Part shown: one piece after another, positions 37,101 through 48,445 of the stretch
Numbering within the stretch: position 1 is the stretch's first letter
Layout: each line of letters opens with the position of its first letter
From: Ephemerocybe angulata
Lineage: Eukaryota > Basidiomycota > Agaricomycetes > Agaricales > Psathyrellaceae
Reading direction: 5' to 3'
Length of the DNA: 64,000 nt
Assembly (NCBI GenBank): GCA_013368325.1
Contig: JAACJK010000113.1
Location: forward strand, 186,001-250,000
Program-made: the position numbers and the translations under genes
The notes under the pieces: model-generated
What the model was told of the DNA's origin: nothing
The model's input: only the letters and a program-made list of their open reading frames with translations
The model's database searches: none

Positions 37101-40100
37101 TCAGAGCGCAGCATCGAAGATGAGTTTTCGCGGTTTACGGAGTTGTGGAGCAGGCGAGAAGAGAGCGGGCCTGACAAAGATGATTGAGCAGGGTGACAAA
37201 AAGTTGGGAAATAGCCACGTACATCGATGTTCCACACATGGCAGCAGGGTTGCCCATGATGATGCTTTCCGATACTCCGGCAATGGCATCCGTTTTCCCG
37301 TACGCTGAGGCATCGAAAAGATGGTCTGTTGTCTTTTCGAACGACGCCAACATGAGGACGCTGTCTTTCATCTTAGCCACACCGAAACGTGTGATACCGA
37401 GAACCTCGCCCTTGTACGACATTACGTCGCCCAGCAACATGACGTGCCGAGGATCGATAATCATGTCGTGAGACTTCATCGTGTACTGAATCTCGTTGAT
37501 AATCGTCTGACGTGCCGCCTCAATTCCGAGAACTTGCGCGACTTCGATAACGTGGTTGGAAGTAGTGAGTTCACCGATAACACCTGGTTGACAGACAATT
37601 AGCAACTGCATAACCAGGGCCATGATATGTTGGGCGTACCCTCTGTAATCATGCACTTCTGGAGACCGTAACCTTCCACAAGCAGCTCTTTGTCGTTTTT
37701 CTTTCCTCTCCAGTCGTCCTTGTCTTTGATGTTAATTACAGCACGTTGGATGGTAGGCAGACCCTATCGCAATGAGTTAGAGGTGCAAACACGGTAGCCT
37801 TTTGAACACCTACCTTCACGACAACGTCAGCAAGGGTGCGCCTCAGCTCTCGCAAACGGTAGAACTTGTCCTCTCCGTCGATGTAGATGCGCAGACGGTT
37901 TCTGCGGGGGATGACAGTAATCGACTCCTGCTTGATCTTGAGCTTCTTTGCATTGACGATCGCCCATTTGATGTCATCCAAAGTCAACTCCAGCTGCAAG
38001 ATGTTCGTAAGCCTAAGACTATTATGAAAAGCTATTGCAAAATGGGGCGAACCTGAAGTTTTTGGATTGCTTCTGTATCAATAATGATACCGATGTAGGT
38101 ATATTGAGGAGCCCAAGCCTCTTCAAAGACGCTAGAAATCTGTGGTCGATTTAATTATTTATCCCTGACGAAAGCTAGCTGTCCACTCACTTCTCCGAGA
38201 AGGGTCTTCTCAAGTCGTCCCTTGACAATACGAGCGGAAGGTTCACTGTCTGGAGTGACGAGTTTACAGCTGATGATAGGCGTGCTGATAACCTTCGCAG
38301 CGTTGATAATCTCCTTGATACGGGGTACACCAAGAGTAACGTTCATGGAAGCGACACCGGCGAAATGGAAAGTCTTCAACGTCATCTGCGTACCCGGTTC
38401 TCCGATGGACTGGGCACCAACAGCGCCGACAGTAGATCCTGAAGTGTGTGGTCAATGACAAACCGAGAGGGATTGCTTGCCATTGAAACATACCTGGCTC
38501 GATACGCGCCCTAACATACTTCTCCCAGCAAAGCCCCAAGAAGCAACGCAACTGATCTTCCGTGACCTTGGCTTTGTTGTCTACAGCAGCAATCGCAGCT
38601 GCGGAAGCGCCCAACGTGAAATCGACCTCATCTCCCCATTCGTCGTCGTGCTCAGCGGCTTCGAACATGCCGTAGCTGTCGCGCACTGCGGCCATCTTCT
38701 TGACAATCTTGCCGATGATGAAGTCCTTGACATAGGTTCGGTAGGCGTCACTACATCCCTTGATGAATTTTGGCCCGTCGACTTCGGCTTCGACAATTTT
38801 GATGACTTCGAAAGGGAGCAAGCCCCGCCCTTTCCTGTTGCTGAGCGCCTACAAGAAACTTAAGACTTCTACTTGTCATGTATCGAGAGAATGGCCACGT
38901 ACCGATGAATGTCGCCACGACCTGTCCATGTCAAGCGGTTGGACATCGCCCTCAAGGCAAGCAGGATCAAGACCATCGTCACCATACTGGAACTGCACTA
39001 CACCGCCCGTCGAGTTTCGTACGGAAAGGTCGTACTGTGTTGTCAGATCCTCCAGCGCCTTCATGAGACGACGCTGCATGTAACCAGTCTCGGCAGTCTT
39101 GACAGCAGTATCGACCAGACCTTCACGACCTGAAATGGCGTGGAACAAGAACTCGGTCGCGCGCAAACCAGAGTAGAAACTGTTCCTGACGAAACCTTTC
39201 GACGGCGGCGTCTTGCTCTTCTTCGGGAAATGGGGAAGCGAACGGTCCTGGAAACCATCGGGGACACGATGGCCTGCGATAATCTGCTGTCCGACACAAG
39301 CCACCATCTGCGAGACGTTGATAACGGAACCCTTGGATCCACAGGTGGCCATGATAAGCGGGGCGTTGTGTTGACTGAGTTCCTTCATACAGATCTGTCC
39401 GACCTCTTCTCGGACTTTAGACAGAACGGAGGAGATCATGGCTTCGAGTGTCTGTTCTTGGTTACAACCGGGTTTGTTCTCGAGCTTGCCTTTCTTGGCG
39501 AGGGCGATCATATCCTCGCACTCTGCATAGGCACGCTCGACGAGCATGTCCTTCTGAGCAGACAGCTTGGGACCAGGGATGACGTCGTTGATGCCGAGGG
39601 AGAAACCGTAGTTAGCTAGGGACACCAGTTAGCGACGCCAGAACTCTAAGTGAGTGGCATGAACACACCCAAATAACGCGCACAGAGCTTGGCTAGTCGG
39701 TTCATGGCAGCAGCAGCCTCATGTGGTCCATAATCTCGAAGTATCACACCGAAGATGGACTTCTTCTTTCCACTTCCCACTGTCGCCTTGTCCATCTTGC
39801 CGCACATAATCTCGCTGTTTATGATGACCAGCCAACCATCGTTGGGCGACATATCAGCGACAAGCGCCATCCGTTCTGGGTAGTTCTCCGCCCTCGCTTC
39901 CTCCCACTTGTGACACTTGGACTCGACGTTTACCATAATCTTCGAGTCCTTGTTCGGCCGCATAAGAACGTTGAAGATCTGCTTTCCGGTCCAGAGCATC
40001 TTGGGCTTGATGATTGAGGGAGGGGGTATGTCAATTTGGATGTTAGCGTCGGCGAGGTAGCAGCAGATTTGGGTGAACTGGCGGCGGTCAAAGAATCGAT

Positions 40101-42157
40101 CTTTGTGGGAGAGGAGGTACGATGCGGTGATGAAATCTTGAATGGCGGCAATGACGGGTTCACCGTTTCTTGGCGTGACGAGATTCTCCTTGACACTCAT
40201 TAACTGTAGGGCTTCCGTTCGAGCTTCCTCGGTTTGAGGAACGTCTAACTTGGGGTGAGTACCAGAGGCTGATATTGGTGAAGGAAATAACCACCCACGA
40301 AGATTCATCTCGTCACCATCGAAATCGGCGTTGTAAGGACCGCAAACACATTCATTCAACCTGAATGTTCTCCAAGGTCGAACTTTCGCCTGCAGGGATG
40401 TTAATGGCGTTTGGTCAAAAATGGCCGAGAAAGACTTACTCGATGACACATGATGGATAGCTACAGCCAACCTGAGTCAGTTCTGCTTTTGAAGGTGCAA
40501 GGGAGAGCGAGCGAGTACCTTATGCAAACTGGGTTGTCGATTGAACAAGACGATGTCTCCATCGATGACATGACGCTCGACGATGTCTCCTACCGCAAGG
40601 TTATCTGCAATAGCAGCGCGATTACCAAATCGCAGGAACTTCTTGTTGTCTCCTCGCGCCACGAAATTGGCACCAGGGTGAACGTCCGGTCCGTTGCGAA
40701 CAGCCTTTTTCAGCATCTCGATGTTATGCACCGTCACGCGTTCTGGGTATGTGAGCACCTTCGCCACACGCTCGGGAACGGCAACTTCATCAATACGGAG
40801 ATTAGGGTCGGGGGAAATGACTGTTCGACCAGAGAAATCGACACGCTTTCCGGACAAGTTTCCTCTGAATCGACCTTGTTTACCCTTCAGACGCTGGACG
40901 AAGCCTCGGATCGGTTTTTGACCGGGTTGGGAGGGTACACCTGGGAGTTCGGAGTTGATGTACATGGCGACGGAGAGTTGGAGGAATTCCCATTGTTCCT
41001 GGGGAGATATAAGTAAGTACTCGAGGAAAGAGAGGGTATCTTACCATGAATTGTGGTGTCGGTGCGCCCTTGCTCAAGCCTTGCTTGATGAGAGCATTGG
41101 TGAACACAATCTCTGTCAACTTGACGGTAATATCGTCTTCGTTGGAAGCGCCGTCCTGGGCGACAGATGGTCGAATACAGACTGGAGGAACGGAAACGTA
41201 TTGCCAAATGAATTCTTCGGGCCTTCCCCACTCTGGATGCAAACCAAGCAATTCACAATCCTGATTTCCGAGTTAGTTCGGAAACAGAGAGATAACATGT
41301 ACAACACTCACCTCATCCGAAATCTTTCTGAACAAGTCGAGGACCTTCAATGGATTCAAGTCTTCGTGAAGAGCCTTGTTGATGTACAACCCGAGTTCCT
41401 TCTGCGCCTCTACAGCCGGTGCGAAGGACCTCTTCCACTTTTCCAGCTCGTCTGCGGTTTTCTTCGCCCTGAATTTGTCGTGGATGATCTTGAGCACACC
41501 TCCCGTTTTGACGGCGCCGTTGGTAGCGGAACAGTATGGGCAGTAGACGACTTTACGCGCCATGGTGTTCACAGCCTTGAAGAGAGACTGTCGCTGCATA
41601 TTTTCGAGGTTGGGCTTGCGGAAACGCTTTAGATAGGATCGACGGTCGGGTTCTTCGAGGAGAACATGGGCGCAGGTCTACATTGCCTTGAATATTTGCG
41701 CTTGGCGAGAGGGATAGCTGGTTGTCCAACGTACCTTGCAGATGGTTTGGAGGATTCCAACAGTGTGTTTGAAGTAGCCGATGTGGAATACGGGGACGCA
41801 TAGTTTGATGTACGCATAGTGGCCGACGCAGTTTACTGAGGACTGTCCACAGGTTTCGCAGAACGCGCTTTTGTCGGTGGTACCCTACGTCGACCGGTAT
41901 AAGGATGCTATGATAGACAGTAGGGTATTGACGCACCAGTCTCCGATCGAGAACACCATTCTTTACAGGTAGCCTATCTGTCGGTGTGTACAAATCTCGA
42001 TGGGTGACTTCAAACTCGGATAATTTGACAGTATCTTGCGCATTCAGCAAGCTGAACTGCAGCTTTTTGCTGGTAGTAAAGATAAGAATTGGCTTCTGCA
42101 TATATGTGTTGCAACTTACATGACTTTTGGCGCCTGGTGAGAGACGGCGTCCTTCAT
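37101..42157 (-). CDS. rpc1: DNA-directed RNA polymerase III largest subunit (RPC1/Rpo31)
   Basis: Catalytic subunit that makes tRNA, 5S rRNA and U6. The start at 42157 ([13 protein letters not shown]) splices into [20 protein letters not shown]. The clamp zinc site [20 protein letters not shown] and a second one, [15 protein letters not shown], are seen. Then come [20 protein letters not shown] and [11 protein letters not shown], the catalytic [30 protein letters not shown], and the bridge helix with [20 protein letters not shown]. The C-terminus is [19 protein letters not shown] spliced to [10 protein letters not shown] and ending KLIFDAAL (stop at 37101-37103). About 1,400 residues and 15 or more introns, the normal Pol III size with no CTD heptads, excluding RPB1. 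Divergent from proteasome alpha1. Confidence 0.95.
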
Positions 42158-42306
42158 GGTGGACGGCGGACGAGGAAAGTGTTGAGGAGAGAACATCAAT
42201 CCCGCCCTGACTCGGGCCGGTCGGAGCGCGTGACTGGGATGTCCCGTGATGGGGACTTGCGCGTCCTCGAGCAGCGACGCGGCACTTATTGCCCTCTTTC
42301 ACCGTC
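42158..42306. promoter_or_regulatory. Shared promoter of RPC1 and proteasome alpha1
   Basis: Only 149 bp separate the two divergent ATGs, so both transcripts must start within it. No TATA box is seen. Confidence 0.5.
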
Positions 42307-43358
42307 ATGTCCAGGACTTCATACGACAGATACCTCACCGTTTTCTCGCCAGAGGGTCGCCTCTACCAGGTCGGTGAGTACAGCCGAAAATACCGCCCGT
42401 TCTCGGCTTACCGTTGACACAGAGTATGCCTTCAAGGCAATCTCTGGCTCTGGACATACCGCGATCTCGGTCAGAGGAAAGGACACCTCTGTCGTTATCA
42501 CCCAGAAGAAAGTACCCGTGCGTATAATACTCTCGTTCAGTGCTTTCCGATCTGCTAACACTCGACCTCAGGACAAGCTTCTCGACGCGTCTACTATCAC
42601 CCATCTATTCAGCATCACCCCCTCCATAGGATGCGTCATGACTGGTCTGATCGGTGCGTTGCAATATCTTATTCTATTCATGATATAGCTCACCCTCCTT
42701 CAGCCGATGCAAGGGCGCAGGTGGCTCGTGCAAGATCAGAAGCTGCCGACTTCCGGTACAAGTTCGGCCATGAAATCACCCCCGACGCCCTCGCGCGGCG
42801 TCTCGCCAACATCAACCAGGTGTACACTCAGAGGGCTGCGATGAGACCGTTAGGAATTGGTGTGTTCTATTCCTTGCCCGCCAATCTCGCCATACTAACG
42901 TTCCGAAAGCCATGATCCTCATTGGCATCGACCCCGAATTCGGCCCTCAAATCTTCAAGCTCGACCCCGCAGGATACTTCGTAGGCTTCCACGCAACGGC
43001 TGCAGGGCAGAAGCAGCAGGAGGCGATGAACCACCTGGAGAAGAAGTGGAAAAAGCTGGATGGTGGGAAGGGTGCGGAGGATGCAGTGCAGGCAGGAAAG
43101 ACTCTTTCTCGAGCGGAAGTCATCGAGGTGAGCATGCGAGCGTGTTGCAACACCGGCTACTTTGACATTAACATTCATGGGTAGCTTGCCATCGAGGCCA
43201 TGTCGACGGTCCACGCTACGGACTACAAGCCCGGCGAAATCGAGATTGGCATTGTCTCCAACGGCGAGGAGGAGGATCCCAAGACCAGGGGAAGATGGAG
43301 AGTGATGGACGAGGCGGAAGTCGAGAAGCATCTGCTTGCGTACGCCGAGAAGGACTGA
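42307..43358 (+). CDS. scl1: 20S proteasome subunit alpha-1 (PSMA6/Scl1)
   Basis: Outer-ring subunit of the 20S core that forms part of the gate. The start [20 protein letters not shown] and the splice to QVEYAFKAI give the proteasome alpha signature. Then come [60 protein letters not shown], and [20 protein letters not shown]. The C-terminus is [20 protein letters not shown] then [20 protein letters not shown] (stop at 43356). RGKD...TQKKVPDKLLD and the VYTQ motif assign it to alpha1/PSMA6. The unusual insert [16 protein letters not shown] replaces a shorter loop but is common in fungi. Five introns. Confidence 0.95.
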
Positions 43359-43432
43359 TTAGTGTGTGTAGGATATGTGTCTCTGTGTATTAATTAATAA
43401 AGGGCCCGTCCCGCTTTCGCTTGCTCTCTACC

Positions 43433-43852
43433 CTATGTTGAGGAAGCACCTCCGCTCTGCATATAACAGTCAGACCTTGTTCCATAGCCGAGTCAAAGGG
43501 AACACACCATAATCGCCTCAATCTCAGCATCCTCCGGTACGTGTGCACGGTAGTTCCAGTAACGAGGGGGAGCCTCCCAGAACTGCGAGTACGACGACGC
43601 CAGCGACTCCTCCTTAGGGGACTCGGACTTGGCGGTTGCGCTCGTCGACGAGGACTGTGCGCCGAAAACTCGTTGGAAGTCGGGAGGCGCTTGCGGGTGG
43701 GGATGGGGAACGTCCGGTTCTGGTATGACGTTTGTGAATGAATGAATGGGAACGCCTTTCAACGGGGTCTTACGGGAGGGGAATTGGCGCTTTCCGATGA
43801 ACTTGATCAGCGGTTGCCGGAACTGCGATGCTACTCGAATGCTGGCCCTCAT
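43433..43852 (-). CDS. kgd4: Alpha-ketoglutarate dehydrogenase subunit Kgd4/YMR31-like, mitochondrial
   Basis: Small mitochondrial protein that links E3 to the 2-oxoglutarate dehydrogenase complex in fungi (also once called ribosomal protein YMR31). The ATG at 43852 opens MRASIRVASQFRQPLIKFIG then KRQFP; the basic, Ser/Arg-rich start fits an import presequence, and IKFIGKR is a family hallmark. The middle has HPHPQAPPDF and a Ser/Ala linker. The conserved end is FWEAPPRYWNYRAHVPEDAE then IEAIM, spliced to SGGASST (stop at 43433-43435). About 120 residues. An upstream in-frame ATG at 43945 is less likely because it adds non-presequence residues. Only 74 bp separate its stop from that of proteasome alpha1. 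Confidence 0.85.
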
Positions 43853-44090
43853 TGGTAGTGGTTTAAGCAAGGTTTGGGAGGATGACCGCTGTGCATTGCG
43901 CCGTGAGTTGCCGGGCCGGCTTCCCACATGCGAAAGTACAGCCACCTGATTATCTTATACACTCTGTAGCGCCAACCAAGCGCCAACAACTTGAAGTGGC
44001 CAAGCTCCAAGCCCGCTACTTCTTGTGGGCGCATAATAATGCGAAGTTGTTTTGCTCAACAATGGCTAGAGATGGAGGTCCTGTATTTTA

Positions 44091-44450
44091 TTGCTGTTTG
44101 CAAAATAGTTGGCGCGGGCCCAAAAACGCGAACAAACAAACTTTCGCGCGCGTTTTGGGACCCCATTTTGCGAACGGATCTCCTCCACGAATACTCGACG
44201 TAGCGGCGTAATTCTTAGTGCATTCGATAGGCGTTTTGGAGTAGTATAAAATGATATAGAATTTATGGTGAATATGCACGTGTGGATGAACGGTGGTCTG
44301 GTGCACCAGATCAGCAGCTTGGCTTTAGGCTGCAATGTTGTGTACACATCTCCTCCTCAGGAACTTATCGTATCAGCGCAATTCTAGGTGCGTCAGAAAG
44401 GTGGTTTTGAGACGAACAAAACTAGGTACGTTTTGTGCCCGGAGCTGCTC
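44091..44450 (+). repeat. Left terminal inverted repeat of the mariner-type element
   Basis: About 360 bp matching the reverse complement of 48087-48445 with only a few substitutions and 1-2-nt indels (for example AACGCG against AAGCG near 44135). Divergence begins just after GGAGCTGCTC. Confidence 0.9.
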
Positions 44451-44564
44451 CGGAAGTGTGGCCTCGTGTGGGACTTGTGGAGCACATGCGGGGAAATTGA
44501 TGGCTTGCTGGGCGTCTGCTTTCTCTTCCTCCCATTACCTCACTACGCCCGGCGCATACGAAAT

Positions 44565-46455
44565 ATGCCTAAGAAGAAGAAGGGTGGATCTGGATACACC
44601 AAGAAAGCCAAGAAAGCGACCACCAGGGCCTCCAAGAAGGCTGCTACTAGCAAGACACCCTCCACACCAGCTGCCAGCAGCACTCAGCCCAGCAGGCTGC
44701 CAAGGTTGATTGTCCAGGGCCCTGCCCGCAGATCTAACCTTGAGAGCACTTCATCAGATGCTCAATCAACTGCTTCTGGTGATGATATGGACGAGGAGGG
44801 GTCTCTGTCTCCCACCGGGGATGGAACAGCAACTGATCAAGATGTCGAGGATGCCATATCTGGTATTCTAGAACTTGACACTCCATCGAAGGCTCAAGGT
44901 GCGTAAAATGAATTCTGACCTGGTCTAGTTCATATCTAATACGATTTACGGTGTCAGGAACTGCTCGAAAGAAACGTAAACGCGCAGATACTGATGCAAC
45001 CATCATTGCTGACACCAGTGGCAAGTCTGGGCCATCCGAGGAGGAAGAAGTAGCGAGCGATGATGCTTCAGATAGCGACGAGGATGGAAGTGAAGAGGAC
45101 GAGGATGAGGATGACGAGGATGAGGATGAAGAGGAAGTTCTTGGTGCGTCACTTACAACTTGTAATCATCGACGCTTATTGATACGCCCAAATTGGCCAC
45201 AGATATTGCATTCTGGGTTCCCGACGACGGAGCGGTTACAACCGTGACCCTCAAGGAAACCACTTCATGGTGGGATTTCTGCATGGCTCTTGACGTCGAG
45301 GCCAATGTAGATCCTGAGAAGACCAAGATAGCGTACCGTTTCTCGACACAGCTTCGAAGTGCCCCGTATCAGCATGTCCGCGACCGAAAGCAGTATGCGG
45401 TGATGATGGAGAAGGCTGCTGCTGCATTCCGCCAGCACAAGTCTGGTCGGGGGAAGAAGGATTTTGCAGTCGAGCTGAAGGTTTTGGAAGATGAGAAGGC
45501 GTCGAGCTCGAAGGCGAAGGATAAGGATAAGAGGAAGAAGAAGAAGAAGAAGGTATGTACTGATATGTTTTCCAATGGTTCAGCTGCGTGATGACGGATT
45601 GGTGTGTAATAGACGTCGGACTCAGACTCGTCAGGCTCGGACGGAGATTTGGATGGAGAGAAGATAAAGAACAAGAAGAAGAGTGCGACACAGTGGGTCG
45701 CAATACTGGAGAAGGATAACGCCTGTCCCGAGCATGACGGACGAGCATGCGTCAAGTTCGCTGATTTCCACCACCAGCTTACGAAGCAGGATCTTGGTCT
45801 CTGGGCTGTTTTTATGGTATGGTATTGATATTGCTGCATATATATTTCGCTGATTTACGTACTCCTAGACACAAGGCTATGCCTCGACTACGACACCTCC
45901 CAAAGGCATGAAGATTAGTGACCAGAAGCCTGTGTCGAAGGCATGAAGATTAGTGACCAGAAGCCTGTGTCGAAGGCACTTGCTCAACCAGCAACACCTG
46001 CAACACCAGCCTCCATGCTGCCCCCCGGAATGCCCTATGGCTATCCTCCGATGGCACCCGCTTTCTACCCTCCAATGCCCTTCCCCTATCCTCCTCCTCC
46101 CCCGAAGTACTACCAGCGTCATTCCGCACTGGATGCTATGCCGAGCTCTGATCCCCCTGACGAAGACGAGGAAGAGGTAACATTGTTTCCTCTTGTGTCT
46201 GAATGGCTCGCTCAGTTGGACGCGGGTCCGTTAGGAGGTGATGGCCATAATTTCTCGCTGTACATTGACTTCTTTGTCAAGGAGAAGTATACCCGCATTG
46301 TTGACCTTGCTAATAGTGACTTCACGGCTGCATCCTTAGCTGAAGCCTGCTTCGCTATGCCTCAGGGAACGGCCAACAGGATTCTGACGCTTGCACGCAA
46401 GGAAACTCAGAAGATCCGTAAGCGTCAAGGAAAGCGCCCCGCTCAGCGCTATTAG
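44565..46455 (+). CDS. Passenger protein of the mariner-type element (acidic/basic, SAM-like C-terminus), frame-broken
   Basis: Starts MPKKKKGGSGYTKKAKKATT, a Lys-rich nuclear-type tail. Spliced exons give a Ser/Thr/Asp region, RKKRKR, and a long Glu/Asp run at about 45040-45140. A folded segment follows: DIAFWVPDDGAVTTVTLKET, TTSWWDFCMALDVEANVDPE, then KKDFAVELKVLED. Another folded part is TQWVAILEKDNACPEHDGRA then FADFHHQLTKQDLGLWAVFM. After a Pro-rich linker the C-terminus FPLVSEWLAQLDAGPLGGDG, then YIDFFVKEKYTRIVDLANSD and PQGTANRILTLA, looks like a SAM-type helical domain. A 35-bp tandem duplication (45905-45974) shifts the frame into TGA. No known function; its presence between the TIRs makes it an element gene. 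Confidence 0.75.
45905..45974 (+). repeat. 35-bp tandem duplication inside the passenger gene
   Basis: Two perfect copies of a 35-nt unit beginning GGCATGAAGATTAGTGACC, at 45905-45939 and 45940-45974. As 35 is not a multiple of three, it moves the reading frame and creates a TGA after KPVSKA. The frame downstream stays open for about 170 codons, pointing to a recent event or an assembly artefact. Confidence 0.9.
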
Positions 46456-46515
46456 TCTATCTTCACCATATATCCCTTCTGTAATCTGATAATCCGAATT
46501 CATACACCGTATATA

Positions 46516-48009
46516 CTAGTCGACATGATATCCAGAATGAGAAAACCATCCAGCAGCCTTTCCCTCTGTGACAGTGTACACCGCTTCAGTCAAAAACTGA
46601 TATACACCCATGTCATCTTCTTCTGCCATCACATTCCGCAGCTCGGACCTGTTCCGACGAATGTGGCTCTTGATTGATGAGAATGCGAGTTCGATCGGGT
46701 TATAGTCGGGAGAATAGGGTGGAAGGAAGATATACCTCATGCCCCGATCTCTTATCATCTCCAGAATCTCAGGGTCTTTGTGAATGCGGCAATTGTCCAT
46801 AACAATGACTGAGTTCGAGAGTGGCCAGGGATTCATCTGATCAATAGTGTTCACCACGGGTTTTGGAAACCCGTGACCCGCAGGCCGGGTCGCGGGTGCG
46901 GGCCGGGTCCGGGTCATCATTCCCAGACCCGTCCGCTTCAAAACGAGCCCAAGAACGGCCCAATCGGGCAGAAACTGGGCGAGATATGAGCCTTTTTGTA
47001 AAAGGCTCATATCTTGCCCAAAAACTGGCCGATTTGGCCGATTTTGGGCTCGTTTTGACGGGAAAACCCGCGCACCGCGGGTACGGGTCATGCCCGGGTC
47101 CGGGTCCGGGTCACTGCCATGGGAGCCGCGGGAAACCCGTGGTGATCACTACTGATCAAGGAGTCCTGCAATAAAGTGGGCAAAACGCCGCTTGTTGAAG
47201 GATCCTTCAACGATGTCCAATCCGATAATCCCATCCAATGATAGCGCAGGGAGGATTGAGTATCTGTTACAGCAATGCCTTTGATCAGAAAAGCTAAAAC
47301 GTAAATGCGATATACCCATAACGTTACCTCCGACCATGGATAAAAAAGGCTTTTCGAATGGCTTGCTGTCCTTGGAATGCCCAAGCATATCCTCGATATG
47401 TTGTCCTTCGGTCAGCAGCACTCTCGTCCACAAATACGAGTTGCTCTGAGGTATACGCAGTCCCAACCAGGAGAGTGTATGCCGCACGTTTTCGTGCACT
47501 CCGTTCAATAGCTTTCTTGGTCAACTAGTGCTCGTCGAGTTTGGAGTTAGTGTCATGCTCAGTAGGGTTTACAGGCAACAATAATAATACCTTTTTCATT
47601 CGGTATCCTCCACGGCTAAGGGTTCGCCATATGGTTGATTGGTCAACCTTACTGCCACATATAATCTCGAGCTCCTCTTGCAACTCGCTGAGATATATAT
47701 CGCAGCTTCGGTTGACACAGCCATGCAGAAACTGAACAGTGAATTTGAATAAGCAGATGTCACACTGGCAGAAGTCAGATATATACATACATATGCATCA
47801 GCAGCAGTGAGAGATCGAGGCCTGCCACACAATTCATGAGCGGGCCGTTGCCTCTCATGAGTGCCTGTCTTCCTCCAATCTCTCAAAATGCGCTGCTGTT
47901 GCCGTATACTGACACCTGTGAAGGCATAAACCTCTGTGGGGCTAAATAGCCCAGAGAGCTGCAGAACAGTGTCCCGCATGCTGTCGGGCACAGCAACACC
48001 CTTTGGCAT
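46516..48009 (-). pseudogene. Tc1/mariner (IS630 superfamily) DD34E transposase, disrupted
   Basis: Begins MPKGVAVPDSMRDTVLQLSG with an HTH (PTEVYAFTGVSIRQQQRILR). Spliced exons continue FLHGCVNRSCDIYLSELQEE and STIWRTLSRGGYRMKK (second HTH), then LVFVDESAADRRT with the first catalytic Asp, RYSILPALSLDGIIGLDIVE, and FAHFIAGLLDQ. After the inserted MITE come NSVIVMDNCRIHK (second Asp) and LPPYSPDYNPIELAFSSIKS, with 34 residues between the second Asp and the Glu. The stop is at 46516-46518. Splice sites for three introns agree with the family. The MITE inserts in-frame stops between DQ and MNPWP, so this copy should not make an active enzyme. Confidence 0.88.
46845..47151. mobile_element. hAT-type MITE (307 bp) nested in the transposase gene
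   Basis: Flanked by 8-bp duplications CTGATCAA (46837-46844 and 47152-47159). Terminal inverted repeats TAGTGTTCACCACGGGTTT and TAGTGATCACCACGGGTTT differ at one base. TAGTG ends with an 8-bp duplication indicate the hAT superfamily. The interior folds on itself: a 15-bp perfect stem around AGATATGAGCC with loop TGT at about 46980-47015, CGAGCCCAA/TTGGGCTCG arms, and GGGTCC-rich flanks. No coding capacity. Removal with one duplication restores the transposase reading. Confidence 0.88.
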
Positions 48010-48086
48010 GGTGGTTTGTGGTCAAGAGTGTGCTTGCTGATCCCGGTTGGCTGATTGATGATGCATCGCTATGCGGACGCAAGGCT

Positions 48087-48445
48087 GAGCAGCTCCGGGC
48101 ACAAAACGTACCTAGTTTTGTTCGTCTCAAAACCACCTTTCTGACGCACCTAGAATCGTGCTGATACAATAAGTTCCTGAGGAGGAGATGTGTACACAAC
48201 ATTGCAGCCTAAAGCCAAGCTGCTGATCTGGTGCACCAGACCACCGTTCATCCACACGTGCATATTCACCATAAATTCTATATCATTTTATACTACTCCA
48301 AAACGCCTATCGAATGCACTAAGAATTATGCCGCTACGTCGAGTATTCGTGGAGGAGATCCGTTCGCAAAATGGGGTCCCAAAAAGCGCGCGAAAGTTTG
48401 TTTGTTCGCTTTTTGGGCCCGCGCCAACTATTTTGCAAACAGCAA
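48087..48445 (-). repeat. Right terminal inverted repeat of the mariner-type element
   Basis: Reverse-complement partner of 44091-44450, ending GCAAACAGCAA before the TA duplication. The transposase ATG lies 78 bp inside it, so the TIR probably carries its promoter. Confidence 0.9.

Larger units (their letters stand above)
44091..48445. mobile_element. Tc1/mariner-type DNA transposon with two genes and long TIRs
   Basis: 4,355 bp flanked by TA dinucleotides (44089-44090 and 48446-48447), the Tc1/mariner target duplication. The termini TTGCTGTTTGCAAAATAG are inverted and nearly identical over about 360 bp. The interior encodes a DD34E transposase on the minus strand and a passenger gene on the plus strand, arranged tail to tail with 60 bp between stops. 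A hAT-type MITE sits inside the transposase and a 35-bp duplication disrupts the passenger gene, so this copy is probably inactive. High TIR identity suggests a fairly recent insertion. Confidence 0.9.
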
